A DNA stretch of 64,000 nucleotides from Pseudoclavibacter terrae. GTDB taxonomy: Bacteria; Actinomycetota; Actinomycetes; Actinomycetales; Microbacteriaceae. The notes beneath the pieces were generated by a model, which saw only the letters and a program-made list of their open reading frames with translations, had not been told where the DNA came from and did no database searches. Every line of letters starts with the position of its first letter. The first letter of the stretch is position 1. The stretch is from positions 62,001 through 126,000 of the forward strand of contig NZ_WBJX01000006.1 in the NCBI RefSeq assembly GCF_008831075.1, read 5' to 3'. The translations under genes were made by a program, and so were the position numbers. Positions 1 to 8,441 of this stretch are shown piece by piece.

Positions 1-1
1 G

Positions 2-796
2 GAGACGAAGAACGTCAACTCCTTCAGGTCGATCGAGCGCGCAGTCCGGTACGAGATCCAGCGCCAGGCCGCGCTGCTCGCGGCAGGCGGGAGCATCACG
101 CAGGAGACGCGGCACTGGCACGAGGACACGGGACGCACCTCGTCCGGTCGACCGAAGTCCGACGCCGACGACTACCGGTACTTCCCTGAGCCCGACCTCA
201 TGCCGCTGCGCCCCAGCCGTGAGCTCGTCGAGGAGCTTCGCGCGACGCTTCCCGAAGCGCCCGTCGCCCGTCGGCGTCGCCTCAAGGCGGAGTGGGGCTT
301 CGCCGACCAGGAGTTCCAGGACATCGCCAACGCGGGGCTTCTCGAGGTCGTCGATGCGACTGTCGCGGCTGGCGCGACGGCCGCTGGCGCCAAGAAGTGG
401 TGGATGGGCGAGCTCTCGCGCATCGCCAACGATCGGGGCGTGCAGGCCACCGACCTCGCGACGCCGCAGCAGATCGCCGAGCTCGACGGTCTGATCACGG
501 CAGGCACGGTCAACGACCGACTCGCGCGTGACGTGCTCGAGGGCGTGCTCGCCGGTGAAGGCTCACCGGCCGAGGTCGTGGAGTCGCGCGGCCTCGCGGT
601 CGTCAGCGATGACGGACCCCTCATCGAGGCCATCGATGCGGCACTTGCGCAGCAGCCCGACGTCCTCGCGAAGATCCGCGACGGCAAGGTGCAGGCGGCA
701 GGTGCGGTCATCGGCGCCGTGATGAAGGCGATGCGGGGCAAGGCAGATGCCGCGCGCGTGCGAGAGCTCGTTCTCGAGCGCGCCCAGAGCTCCTAG
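2..796 (+). CDS. gatB: Asp-tRNA(Asn)/Glu-tRNA(Gln) amidotransferase subunit B, 3' part
   Basis: This is the C-terminal ~264 residues of GatB, the tRNA-binding and kinase-like subunit of the GatCAB complex that converts misacylated Glu-tRNA(Gln) and Asp-tRNA(Asn) to the correct amides. The reading frame is open from base 2, so the gene starts outside the window. The visible part begins with the conserved ETKNVNSFRS motif and continues through QRQ and the DDYRYFPEPDL motif of the catalytic core. The helical tail/YqeY-like domain follows, with the GxVIGxVMK motif near the end (GAVIGAVMKAMRGKAD). A perfect hairpin follows 46 bp after the stop. Family assignment is firm; the 5' part is simply not in the window. 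Confidence 0.97.
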   Translation, partial: ETKNVNSFRSIERAVRYEIQRQAALLAAGGSITQETRHWHEDTGRTSSGRPKSDADDYRYFPEPDLMPLRPSRELVEELRATLPEAPVARRRRLKAEWGFADQEFQDIANAGLLEVVDATVAAGATAAGAKKWWMGELSRIANDRGVQATDLATPQQIAELDGLITAGTVNDRLARDVLEGVLAGEGSPAEVVESRGLAVVSDDGPLIEAIDAALAQQPDVLAKIRDGKVQAAGAVIGAVMKAMRGKADAARVRELVLERAQSS

Positions 797-842
797 AGCT
801 CGAACTCGTACACCGGGGAATTGTCGGGCAGGACCTAGGCGC

Positions 843-878
843 CCCTGTGGCTCTGACGATAGCGTCAGAGCCACAGGG
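843..878. terminator. perfect 16-bp stem hairpin after gatB
   Basis: Bases 843-858 are the exact reverse complement of 863-878, with a 4-nt ATAG loop. There is no T-tract. The position just after gatB and before the next gene suggests transcription termination or mRNA 3'-end protection. Confidence 0.7.
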
Positions 879-904
879 CCTCGGTGAACGGAGCAGTGAA
901 TCTC

Positions 905-2299
905 ATGGGCAAGAAGACTGGCAAGAAGGCTCGGGTCGAGCGACCGGATGCGACGCAGGGCGGCCCTCGGGCGAAGGTCAAGAAAGAGCGCGTGCAGCCG
1001 CCGAAGTCAGTGCAGCGGCCGGTCTCAGCTGGCACGCCGTCGCTCCTGACGACGCTCGAACCGATCGTCGTTGCGGATCCGGCGACGCAGAAGGACCCGA
1101 CGGACAAGACGAAGTCCAAGGACAAGACGAAGTCCAAGGACAAGAAGGAGTCCAAGGACAGCAAGAAGCTCAGCGACGAGAAGACATCTCAGGACGAGAA
1201 GAAGTCCAAGGACAAGAAGAAGTCCAAGGACGAGAAAAAGTCCAAAGACAAGAAGAAATCCAAGGACGAGAAGAAGTCCAAGGAGAAGAAGAAGCCGAAG
1301 GGCGACAAGAAGTCCAAGGCTGAGACGGTCCAGGCCGAGGACTCCGGGCTGGTCGAGGCTGCTCCGAAGGCCGGTGCGACGAAGGGCCGCAAGTCGGGCG
1401 CGGGCGAACGGACGCACATCCTGCGCGATGCGGAGCTCCTCACCGATGAGGGCGACGACGCCCACGGGTTCGCTCGACTCATCAGGGCCATGCCCGGGAT
1501 CGTCGCGCTCGTCGAACAGCACGAGACGGCGGTGCATCGTGCGGTCTTCGACAGCTACGTGACCGCGGTCGTCGAGCACGGCGTCGACGCCGGCGACCTC
1601 GGCCCCATCGACATCCGCACGGCAGCGCCGAGAACGGCGGAGGGCGGGGCGCCCGTCGCCACGGAACCACGAGACGACGAGTCTGCGGTCAGGGGCGCGG
1701 AGTCCGCCCGCTCGCTCCGCGCGGGCCGTGGGCGGCGCCCGTCCGGGATCAACAGCGCCGAGACGGTCGACCCGGTCTCGCCCGCGCCGACGTCGCCCGC
1801 CCAGAAGAGTTCGACCTCGAGTTCGACTGGGCAGAAAGACCAGGTCCGCAGTCCTCGCAGCACCGTTCGCGCCTCGACGCGAGCTCGCGCGGGCGAGGGG
1901 CGTGCTTCGAACCCTCAGCCCTCGCCGCAGACGGCCACGGACGAACGCAAGCGCAACGCCCCGATCGCATCCCGGACGAGGGCAGGCTCGCGAGGCAGCG
2001 CGGCCGCCAGGTCCCGAGCTGCAGGTTCGAATCCCCGGAGTCTCGAAGAGCTGGCCGAAGAGCTGAAGCCGACGAACAATGGGCAGCGCATCGCACTCGC
2101 CATCGCCTCGATCGTCGGTGGCGACGGTGACGTCACCGCTGCGAGGATCGCCGGTGAGTTCGAGCGTATGACGTGGCGAGTGCCCGTGAACGTGGCCGCC
2201 TCGGTGCGTCAGGCGGCGAGGGCCGGCCTGGTCGACCTTGAGGGCCCCACGGGCATCCGCCTCACCCCGGCTGGAGAGCAGTACGTCACCGGCGGCTGA
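905..2299 (+). CDS. lysine-repeat protein with winged-helix-like C-terminus, unknown function
   Basis: I do not recognise a named family. From the ATG at 905 (GGAG 890-893 upstream) the protein has 464 residues. Residues ~62-138 are a very basic low-complexity tract built from KSKDKK/KSKDEK units (seven SKD and one SKE). Residues ~167-230 look globular (LLTDEGDDAHGFARLIRAMP...). A long Ser/Pro/Arg-rich disordered linker follows. The last ~80 residues (from SLEELAEELKPTNNGQR) have the spacing of a winged helix: helix, DVTAARIAGEFERM helix, VPVNVAASVRQAARAGLV recognition-like helix, and a GIRLTPAGEQYV wing. A GTG at 884 is in frame but lies only 5 bp from the hairpin, so 905 is preferred. The layout suggests nucleic-acid or nucleoid binding by analogy with Lys-rich histone-like tails; this is inference. 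Confidence 0.8.
   Translation: MGKKTGKKARVERPDATQGGPRAKVKKERVQPPKSVQRPVSAGTPSLLTTLEPIVVADPATQKDPTDKTKSKDKTKSKDKKESKDSKKLSDEKTSQDEKKSKDKKKSKDEKKSKDKKKSKDEKKSKEKKKPKGDKKSKAETVQAEDSGLVEAAPKAGATKGRKSGAGERTHILRDAELLTDEGDDAHGFARLIRAMPGIVALVEQHETAVHRAVFDSYVTAVVEHGVDAGDLGPIDIRTAAPRTAEGGAPVATEPRDDESAVRGAESARSLRAGRGRRPSGINSAETVDPVSPAPTSPAQKSSTSSSTGQKDQVRSPRSTVRASTRARAGEGRASNPQPSPQTATDERKRNAPIASRTRAGSRGSAAARSRAAGSNPRSLEELAEELKPTNNGQRIALAIASIVGGDGDVTAARIAGEFERMTWRVPVNVAASVRQAARAGLVDLEGPTGIRLTPAGEQYVTGG
1085..1320 (+). repeat. degenerate in-frame tandem repeat coding the Lys-rich tract
   Basis: Units close to AAGTCCAAGGACAAGAAG (18 bp) recur many times and are always in the reading frame of the surrounding protein. 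AAG dominates the lysine codons, so local composition is purine-rich on the + strand, unlike the flanks. Such arrays can vary in copy number between strains. Confidence 0.8.
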
Positions 2300-2323
2300 G
2301 CGAGTCGCTGACCGAGACGCCTC

Positions 2324-2354
2324 GAGCCCGCCCCTGCGTTGCAGGGGCGGGCTC
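2324..2354. terminator. bidirectional terminator between convergent genes
   Basis: A 14-bp perfect stem (2324-2337 pairs with 2341-2354) with a GTT loop lies between the stop codons of the convergent lysine-repeat gene and the acyl-CoA synthetase gene. Confidence 0.85.
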
Positions 2355-2368
2355 GCTCGCTCTCCCGC

Positions 2369-4117
2369 CTATTCGGCGCGGGAGTGCGCCCCGCCGGTTT
2401 CCTCGTCGTCGGCCGCTGCCGCGGTCGCGTTGCGGTTCTGCTGCAGCGCGTCCCGGACCTTCTTGCGCAGCACCTTCCCGATGAGCGACTTGGGGAGCTC
2501 CTCCCAGACGACGTACGACCGCGGCACCTTGTGCTCGGAGAGACGCTCGCGAACGAACGCGCGCGCTGCAGCCTCGTCGAAGCGTGCCCCCTCGTCGAGC
2601 ACGATGACCGCGGTGACGACCTCGGCGCCTCCACCTCGCCGGATGCCGACGACGGCTGCCTCGGCGATTCCTGGCACCTCGGTGACGACGCGCTCGACCT
2701 CGGAGGGCGACACGTTGAAACCGCCCGTGATGATGAGCTCCTTCTTGCGGTCCACGACCGTGACGAACCCGTCCGTATCCTGCACGACGAGGTCGCCCGA
2801 GCGCACCCAGCCACCGTCGATGAGCACCTCGGCGGTCTCCTCGGGTCGGTTCCAGTAGCCCTGGAAGGTCTGCGGGCCCTTGATGAGCAGCTCGCCGACG
2901 TCGCCGAGCTCGACCTCCGTGCTCGGGTCGCTCGGGTCGGTGACCTTGATGAAGGTCGACGGGAACGGGATGCCGATCGTTCCGGTCTTGCGCTTGTCGG
3001 TGAACGGGTTGCCGAGCGCGACGGGCGAGGTCTCCGTGAGTCCGTAGCCCTCGACGAGCTGGCCGCCCGCGACCGCCTCCCAGCGGTGCACGATGGCGTC
3101 GTTCAGGGTCATGGCACCCGAGATGGCGTAGATGACACCGGAGAGGTCGAGCTTGCCCTCCTTCGCGACGCGCGCGAGCCGGTCGTACATGGGCGGCACG
3201 GCGGGGATGAACGTGGCGGGCGACTTCTTCGACGCCTCGATGACCAGCTCGGGGTCGAACGTCGGGAACAGCACGGCCTTCGCGCCGACGCTCACGGAGT
3301 AGATGACGGACAGCAGCACGCCGAAGGCGTGGAACATGGGCAGGACGCCGTAGATCGTCTCGTTGCCAGCCGTGAACTCGGGCATCCACGCGGCACCCTG
3401 GCGGGCGTTCGACCACAGGTTGCGGTGCGTGAGCATGGCCCCCTTCGGGTTGCCGGTCGTGCCGCTCGTGTACTGCAGGCTCGCGAGGTCCTCGGGACCC
3501 GGGGCGGGGATGCTCGCGTCGAGCGGCTGCTGCTTCGCGAGCTTCTCGAAGGGGACGGTGCCAGGAGCCTTCGCGCTGAGCTTCGCGCGCGACTCGCGGG
3601 CCTTCGCGATGGGCAGTCGGAGCAGCAGCTGCGTCTTCAGCGGCATGCCCTTCGTGACGTCGACGGCGATGACGTGGCGGATGCCGAGGCTATGGGGGAG
3701 CGACTGCACCGTCGGCGCGGCCTTGTCCCAGGCGATCACGATCTCGGCGCCGTGGTCCTCGAACTGGGTGCGGAGCTCATCACGCGTGTAGAGCGGATTG
3801 TGCTCCACGACAACCGCGCCGAGCCGCAGCACCGCGTAGAACGCGACCACGTGCTGCGGTGCATTCGGCATGATGAGCGCGACCCGGTCCCCTCGCTTGA
3901 CGCCGATGCGGCGCAGCCCCTGCGCGAACCGCAGCACCTGGTCCTGCAGCTCCGAGAAGGTGGTCTGCGCGCCGAAGAACTCGATCGCCGGCTTGTCGGG
4001 GAAGCGCTCCGCGATCTCCGAGAGCATGTCCGGCAGTGAGCCGTTCGGGACTTCGATGTCCGTCGGGGTTCCGGGGGCGTAGAAGGCGGTCCAGGCGCGA
4101 GACTCGTTGAGCTGCAT
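2369..4117 (-). CDS. long-chain fatty acid--CoA ligase (AMP-dependent synthetase)
   Basis: A 582-residue acyl-adenylate-forming enzyme that activates fatty acids to acyl-CoA through an acyl-AMP intermediate. Visible signatures are the phosphate-binding loop YTSGTTGNPKGAMLTH, the A5 motif GYGLTETSP, the A7 motif SGDL and the A8/A10 region DRKKELIITGGFNVSPSEVE with the hinge and PKSLIGKVLRK catalytic lysine near the C-terminus. Length and motif order fit the FadD/long-chain family. The start ATG at 4117 sits 6 nt after a TAGACT hexamer (4124-4129, reverse strand) and has no Shine-Dalgarno, so the mRNA is probably leaderless. The gene is monocistronic and ends at the strong hairpin at 2324. Exact chain-length preference cannot be read from sequence. 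Confidence 0.95.
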   Translation of the reverse strand: MQLNESRAWTAFYAPGTPTDIEVPNGSLPDMLSEIAERFPDKPAIEFFGAQTTFSELQDQVLRFAQGLRRIGVKRGDRVALIMPNAPQHVVAFYAVLRLGAVVVEHNPLYTRDELRTQFEDHGAEIVIAWDKAAPTVQSLPHSLGIRHVIAVDVTKGMPLKTQLLLRLPIAKARESRAKLSAKAPGTVPFEKLAKQQPLDASIPAPGPEDLASLQYTSGTTGNPKGAMLTHRNLWSNARQGAAWMPEFTAGNETIYGVLPMFHAFGVLLSVIYSVSVGAKAVLFPTFDPELVIEASKKSPATFIPAVPPMYDRLARVAKEGKLDLSGVIYAISGAMTLNDAIVHRWEAVAGGQLVEGYGLTETSPVALGNPFTDKRKTGTIGIPFPSTFIKVTDPSDPSTEVELGDVGELLIKGPQTFQGYWNRPEETAEVLIDGGWVRSGDLVVQDTDGFVTVVDRKKELIITGGFNVSPSEVERVVTEVPGIAEAAVVGIRRGGGAEVVTAVIVLDEGARFDEAAARAFVRERLSEHKVPRSYVVWEELPKSLIGKVLRKKVRDALQQNRNATAAAADDEETGGAHSRAE

Positions 4118-4123
4118 GCGCAG

Positions 4124-4129
4124 AGTCTA
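4124..4129 (-). promoter_or_regulatory. -10 element (TAGACT), leaderless acyl-CoA synthetase
   Basis: TAGACT on the reverse strand ends 6 nt before the ATG at 4117. Confidence 0.6.
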
Positions 4130-4188
4130 TTCGCGCAGAGCGTCGGGCAGATGTCCGGGTGCGTCCTGCGGATGTCGGTGGGACGTCG

Positions 4189-4194
4189 CACAAT
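4189..4194 (+). promoter_or_regulatory. -10-like element (CACAAT) before dinB
   Basis: CACAAT ends 6 nt before the ATG at 4201. The GGAGG at 4195-4199 is too close to that ATG to act as a Shine-Dalgarno. Confidence 0.45.
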
Positions 4195-4200
4195 GGAGGC

Positions 4201-5496
4201 ATGACCAGGAAAGACATGGGTGTGCGGCAGACGGGTGCGGCGTCCGACCGCGATGCGTCTGCGAGCATCCTCCATGTCGACATGGACGCCTTCTTCGTCG
4301 CAGTCGAGCTGCTCGAGCGGCCCGACCTCATCGGCAAGCCGGTGATCGTCGGTGGCACGAGAGAGCGCGGCGTCGTCTCCAGCGCGAGCTACGAGGCCAG
4401 GGCGCGAGGCGTGCGAAGCGCCATGCCGATGCACCAGGCAATCGCACGGTGCCCCGAGGCTGTCGTGCTGCCGGGCAACATGAACAAGTACCGCGAGGCG
4501 TCGCAGCAGGTCATGGAGATCTTCCGCGAGTTCACGCCCCTCGTCGAGCCGCTGTCGATCGACGAGGCGTTCCTCGACGTGTCCGGGGCGAGTCTGCTGT
4601 TCGGCTCGCCCGGTGAGATCGCGCAGCGGCTTCGTGAGCGGGTGAAGGCGCAGACGGGGCTCACCTGCTCCGTCGGCGCCGCATCCACGAAGTTCGTCGC
4701 GAAGCTCGCTTCCGGCAAGTGCAAGCCGAACGGCATGCTCGTGATCCCGCACGAGGAGACCATCCCGTTCCTGCATCATCTTCCCGTCGGGGCGCTGTGG
4801 GGCGTCGGCGAGAAGAGCGAGGCGAAGCTGCGCGGTATCGGCATCCACACGGTCTTCGACCTGGCGCACACGCCGGTGCCGGTGCTCGAGCGGGCAGTCG
4901 GCAAGGCGGGGGCGGCGAAGCTCAGCGCCCTGGCGTGGGGCCGAGACGAGCGCGGCGTCGAGGAGGCGCACCGCGAGAAGTCGATCAGTCACGAGCAGAC
5001 GTTCTTCGAGGACGTGGCCGACTTCGTCTTCCTCGAGCGGGAGGTGCGGGCGCAGGCGGATGCGGTGGCAACCCGTCTTCGGCGCGCGGGCCTCCAGGCA
5101 CGGCAGGTCGGTATCAAGCTGCGCTGGTCCGACTTCTCCACGATCACGCGCTCGCACACGCTGGCGGAGCCGAGCGACGTCGGGCATTCGCTGTACCTCG
5201 AGGCGCGCGAGATGCTGCGCGCGGCCCTCGTGCCGCCGCGGCCCGTGCGCCTCATCGGCGTGCGCGCCGAGCGCCTCGTGGAGGCGGGGACCTCGGGGCA
5301 GCTGTCGCTCTTCGGCGCTGAGGAGGACGACGACTGGGAGGCGGCGGAACGAGCCGTCGACCAGGCGGTGGCCCGCTTCGGGAAGTTCGCGCTGCGCCCG
5401 GCCTCGCTGCTCGGTCGGGGTGAGCGAAGCGACGGAACCGTCGGCCTCAGCGAGCGGGCGAACCGCAAGCAGGACGAGGCCCAGGACCAGCACTGA
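4201..5496 (+). CDS. dinB: DNA polymerase IV (Y-family, translesion)
   Basis: A 431-residue Y-family polymerase for lesion bypass. The catalytic metal sites are visible: DMDAFF (Asp27) and SIDEAFLD (Asp121-Glu122). The fingers motif SASYEARARGVRSAMP, the thumb HhH segment (GVGEKSEAKLRGIGI) and a little-finger domain follow. Near the C-terminus QLSLFG is a classical beta-clamp binding motif. The ATG at 4201 lies 6 nt after a -10-like CACAAT, which suggests a leaderless start; an alternative ATG at 4216 has an AGGAAAG upstream. The gene runs nearly into the convergent DUF2277 gene (8 bp between ends). No LexA box is obvious upstream by eye. Confidence 0.95.
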   Translation: MTRKDMGVRQTGAASDRDASASILHVDMDAFFVAVELLERPDLIGKPVIVGGTRERGVVSSASYEARARGVRSAMPMHQAIARCPEAVVLPGNMNKYREASQQVMEIFREFTPLVEPLSIDEAFLDVSGASLLFGSPGEIAQRLRERVKAQTGLTCSVGAASTKFVAKLASGKCKPNGMLVIPHEETIPFLHHLPVGALWGVGEKSEAKLRGIGIHTVFDLAHTPVPVLERAVGKAGAAKLSALAWGRDERGVEEAHREKSISHEQTFFEDVADFVFLEREVRAQADAVATRLRRAGLQARQVGIKLRWSDFSTITRSHTLAEPSDVGHSLYLEAREMLRAALVPPRPVRLIGVRAERLVEAGTSGQLSLFGAEEDDDWEAAERAVDQAVARFGKFALRPASLLGRGERSDGTVGLSERANRKQDEAQDQH

Positions 5497-5504
5497 GGGT
5501 GCGT

Positions 5505-5792
5505 CTAGGAGGCAGTCTTCGCTTCCTCGCGCGCGGCGATGCGCGCCTGCACCTCGGGCCGGCGCAGCGGCGGCACTGTCTTCGGCGGCTGACGTCGCTC
5601 GGGGAGGTCGTCGAGGAGGTGCTCGGTGATGTGCGCGATCTCGCGTACCGCCTTCTCGAAGGCCTCGCGGGTTCGGTCGGTCGGATGCGTGATTCCGGAG
5701 ACCTTGCGCACGTACTGGCGCGCGGCGGCCTCGATCTCGGTGTCGTTCGCGGCCGGTTCGAGCCCGCGCAGCTCGGTGATGTTTCTGCACAT
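5505..5792 (-). CDS. DUF2277 family protein
   Basis: A 95-residue soluble protein starting MCRNITELRGLEPAA and containing YVRKVSGITHPTDRTREAF, which is the characteristic pattern of the DUF2277 family found widely in actinobacteria. Function is unknown; the conserved N-terminal MCRN and the VRK(V/I)SG segment are the family hallmarks. The ATG at 5792 is chosen because it gives the family N-terminus and lies 7 nt after a TACCCT hexamer (5800-5805). An upstream in-frame ATG at 5828 would add an uncharacteristic basic leader. The gene is convergent with dinB. Confidence 0.85.
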   Translation of the reverse strand: MCRNITELRGLEPAANDTEIEAAARQYVRKVSGITHPTDRTREAFEKAVREIAHITEHLLDDLPERRQPPKTVPPLRRPEVQARIAAREEAKTAS

Positions 5793-5799
5793 GCCGGTC

Positions 5800-5805
5800 A
5801 GGGTA
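5800..5805 (-). promoter_or_regulatory. -10 element (TACCCT), leaderless DUF2277 gene
   Basis: TACCCT on the reverse strand ends 7 nt before the ATG at 5792; no Shine-Dalgarno is present. Confidence 0.5.
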
Positions 5806-5861
5806 CGCCGACGGTCTGCACGCGACAAGCGAATCCGGCTTCGCCTGTTCCCCGACGAGGG

Positions 5862-6452
5862 CTAGTTCGTCTCGCGGCGCACCGGATAGCGAAGGTGCAG
5901 CACGCGTTCGCCCTGCACGACGAGGTCTGGGTCCTCAAGCAGGTGGTGCGCGTCGAGGGTTCCGAAGAAGCGCTTCCCTGCACCGAAGACCACGGGCACC
6001 ACGTCCATCCGCACCTCGTCGACGAGGCCTCCCGCCAGCGCCTGACCGCCCACGTCCCCTGCGGTGATCTCGACGGTCCGGTCGCCCGCAAGCTCCTTGG
6101 CCCGGGCGACAGCGGCCTCGACGCGCTCGACGAACTGGAACGGCAGGTCGGGGTTCCACCCCTCTGGTGGTGGCCGGTGGGACACGACGACCACGTGGTC
6201 GATCCCGCTCGGCGGGGTCCCGTCCCAGCCGTCGGTGAGGTCGAAGACGTGGCGTCCCGCGATCGTCACGCCGATCTCATCCCAGTACGGCCGGATGTAG
6301 TCGTGGGACGCCTGCTTGACCTTCAGCACGCCGCTGTCGTCGAGCGCGACGTCGCCGCTGGTCAGCCAGTCGAAGAGCGGGCCGGGATCGTCACTGTCGT
6401 CTGCGATGAAGCCGTCGACCGAGACCGAACCGTACATGACGACCTTGCCCAT
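5862..6452 (-). CDS. dihydrofolate reductase family protein (RibD C-terminal fold)
   Basis: A 196-residue NADPH-dependent reductase-like protein of the RibD_C/DHFR-like superfamily. It opens with the typical MGKVVMYGSVSVDGFIADDS strand and helix, has the IAGRHVFDLTDGW turn, a nucleotide-binding VEITAGDVGGQALAGGLVDEVRMDVVPVVFGAGKRFF core (glycine-rich loop, then DEvrmdvvPVvfG) and a short C-terminal strand. These standalone proteins are common in actinobacteria, usually without a known substrate; it is not the folate-pathway folA. A good AAGGAG lies upstream of the ATG. A long inverted repeat (6511-6600) separates it from treZ, so it is probably transcribed independently, perhaps from a TAGCAT at 6480-6485. 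Confidence 0.88.
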   Translation of the reverse strand: MGKVVMYGSVSVDGFIADDSDDPGPLFDWLTSGDVALDDSGVLKVKQASHDYIRPYWDEIGVTIAGRHVFDLTDGWDGTPPSGIDHVVVVSHRPPPEGWNPDLPFQFVERVEAAVARAKELAGDRTVEITAGDVGGQALAGGLVDEVRMDVVPVVFGAGKRFFGTLDAHHLLEDPDLVVQGERVLHLRYPVRRETN

Positions 6453-6510
6453 GAGGCGCTCCTTCGCGTCGGGAGCACCATGCTAGCCAGGGAAGCGGAA
6501 GAAACCCATG

Positions 6511-6600
6511 CCCGCGTGTCCGACTTCAGTGCAGTATGCGTCGATTCGAGCCGTTCTGGGGCTGTAACGCCGAGATCTGCACTGAAGTTGGACAGGCGGG
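6511..6600. terminator. long inverted repeat after treZ (24-bp arms)
   Basis: The 24-bp arms 6511-6534 and 6577-6600 match with two mismatches around a 42-bp centre that can itself pair in part. The right arm ends 1 bp from the treZ stop codon. The core GCACTGAAGTTGGACAGG (6579-6596) recurs with one change at 20389-20406. It is probably a terminator for the trehalose operon and also a dispersed repeat element. Confidence 0.75.
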
Positions 6601-6601
6601 G

Positions 6602-8398
6602 TCAGGCGCGGCTGACGCGGAGGACGGCGGCACTCTGCGCTGGCAGGCGCAGCGGCACGACGGATGCGCCGACCGGCGCTCCGGTGACAGTTCCGGTGGT
6701 CTCACCGAGCGCCGCCTGCTCATCGGTCGAGAACAGCACCTCGGTGGCGCGCTCGACGCGCAGCTCGCGTTCCTGCGAGGAGAAGTTCACCGCGATGACG
6801 ATGCTCCCGCGCGTGACGACGAGTGTGCCGTGCTCCTCGGAGGCGTCGACGCTGCTCGCGTCGAGCCACGGGGTGGTGATGTCGGCCTCGCGGCGACGCA
6901 GCGCGATGAGCTCACGGTAGATCTCGAGGAGGCGCGCGTGCTCGGGCTTCTCGAGCTCGGTCCAGTCGAGCTTCGATCGAGTGAACGTCTCCACGTCCTG
7001 CGGATTCGGGACCACGGCCGCATCCCATCCCATGCGCGCGAACTCGCCGATGCGGCCTTCCGTCGTCGCCTTCGCCAGTTCCGGCTCCGGGTGGGAGGAG
7101 AAGAACTGGAACGGCGTCGTCGCACCCCATTCCTCGCCCATGAAGAGCATGGGAGTGAAGGGCGAGGTGAGCTCGAGCGTCGCGGCGATGGCGAGCTGGC
7201 CGGGGGAGAGCGTCGCCGTGATCCGGTCGCCGATGGCGCGGTTGCCGATCTGGTCGTGGTTCTGCGAGGAGACGACGAGCCGCCAGGTGCGGGTCCGCGC
7301 GGGCAGCGCTCGCCCGTGGTGACGGCCCCGGAACGTGGAGACGGTGCCGTCGTGGAAGAAGCCCTTCGTGAGCACCTTCGCGAGTGCGTCGAGGCCTTCG
7401 AAGTCGGCGTAGTACCCGCTGGTCTCGCCCGTCAGGGTGACGTGCACGGCGTGGTGGAAGTCGTCGGACCACTGCGCGTCGAGCCCGTACCCACCGGCCT
7501 CATCGGAGGTGATGAGGCGGGGATTGTTGAGGTCGGACTCGGCGATCAGCGTGAGCGGGCGGCCCACATGCGCCTCGAGCTCGTCGACGTCGCGTGCCAG
7601 TTCCTCGAGGATGTGCACGGCACGGTCGTCGATGAGGGCGTGCACGGCGTCCAGCCGCAGGCCGTCGACGTGGAAGTCGCGCAACCACATGGCGACGTTG
7701 TCGCGGATGTAGGCGCGCACCTCGTCCGAGTTCTCGCCGTCCAGGTTGACGGTGTCGCCCCAGGCCGTCGCGTGGTGGTCGGAGAGGTACGGGCCGAACT
7801 GGCCGAGGTAGTTGCCGGAGGGGCCCAGGTGGTTGTAGACGACGTCCTGGATGACGCCGATGCCGCGCTCGTGGCACGCCTCGACGAAGCGCTGGTAGGC
7901 CGCAGGACCGCCGTAGCCTTCGTGGACCGCGAACCAGTCGACGCCGTCGTAGCCCCAGCCGTGGGTGCCGCTGAACGCGTTGACGGGCATGACCTCGACG
8001 AAGTCGACGCCGAGCGACTGGAGGTGGTCGAGGCGCTCGATGGCGGAGTCGAGGGTGCCCTCTGGCGTGAAGGTGCCGACGTGCAGCTCGATGATCACCG
8101 AGCCGGCGAGCGTTCGGCCGGTCCAGTCGCCGTCCGTCCACGGCTGCCTGGCCGGGTCGAACGTGCGGGAGAGGCCGTGCACGCCGTCTGGCTGCCAGCG
8201 CGAGCGGGGGTCGGGAATCGGAGTCGTGGCGCCGTCGACGAGGTACCCGTAGTCGTGCGTCGCCTCGTCGAGCTCGAGCGCGGCATCCGGCACCCACCAG
8301 TCGCCGTCGGTGCGGCGCATGGGCAGCTCGGATCCGTCGAGGTGCAAGGTCAGCGTCTCGGCGTGTGGTGCCCAGACGTCGAAGCGGGAATCGCGCAC
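6602..8398 (-). CDS. treZ: malto-oligosyltrehalose trehalohydrolase
   Basis: A 598-residue GH13 enzyme that releases trehalose from maltooligosyltrehalose, the second step of the TreY/TreZ route. It begins with a CBM48-like domain ([17 protein letters not shown]), followed by the (beta/alpha)8 barrel with [21 protein letters not shown] (nucleophile Asp), LIAESDLN (acid/base Glu) and [10 protein letters not shown] (third carboxylate). The family-specific [19 protein letters not shown] is present. The GTG at 8398 has AAGGAG 6 nt upstream and starts the domain exactly; longer in-frame extensions translate to Ser/Pro-rich junk. Only 43 bp separate it from treY, so the two share an operon with glgX. 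Confidence 0.97.
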   Translation of the reverse strand: MRDSRFDVWAPHAETLTLHLDGSELPMRRTDGDWWVPDAALELDEATHDYGYLVDGATTPIPDPRSRWQPDGVHGLSRTFDPARQPWTDGDWTGRTLAGSVIIELHVGTFTPEGTLDSAIERLDHLQSLGVDFVEVMPVNAFSGTHGWGYDGVDWFAVHEGYGGPAAYQRFVEACHERGIGVIQDVVYNHLGPSGNYLGQFGPYLSDHHATAWGDTVNLDGENSDEVRAYIRDNVAMWLRDFHVDGLRLDAVHALIDDRAVHILEELARDVDELEAHVGRPLTLIAESDLNNPRLITSDEAGGYGLDAQWSDDFHHAVHVTLTGETSGYYADFEGLDALAKVLTKGFFHDGTVSTFRGRHHGRALPARTRTWRLVVSSQNHDQIGNRAIGDRITATLSPGQLAIAATLELTSPFTPMLFMGEEWGATTPFQFFSSHPEPELAKATTEGRIGEFARMGWDAAVVPNPQDVETFTRSKLDWTELEKPEHARLLEIYRELIALRRREADITTPWLDASSVDASEEHGTLVVTRGSIVIAVNFSSQERELRVERATEVLFSTDEQAALGETTGTVTGAPVGASVVPLRLPAQSAAVLRVSRA

Positions 8399-8441
8399 GG
8401 TGAACTCCTTGGTGGCAGGCGAGGGTGGATTCGGGTGCTGG

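Noticed and set aside
1085-1320. Tandem DNA repeat considered as a CRISPR array or minisatellite
   Set aside because: No spacers, unit length follows codons, and it encodes the Lys-rich tract in frame.
2339-4039. 566-aa open frame opposite the acyl-CoA synthetase
   Set aside because: It mirrors the reverse-strand gene, has no motif, and its composition (Arg/Leu/Asp/Val-rich) is that of an antisense shadow in GC-rich DNA.
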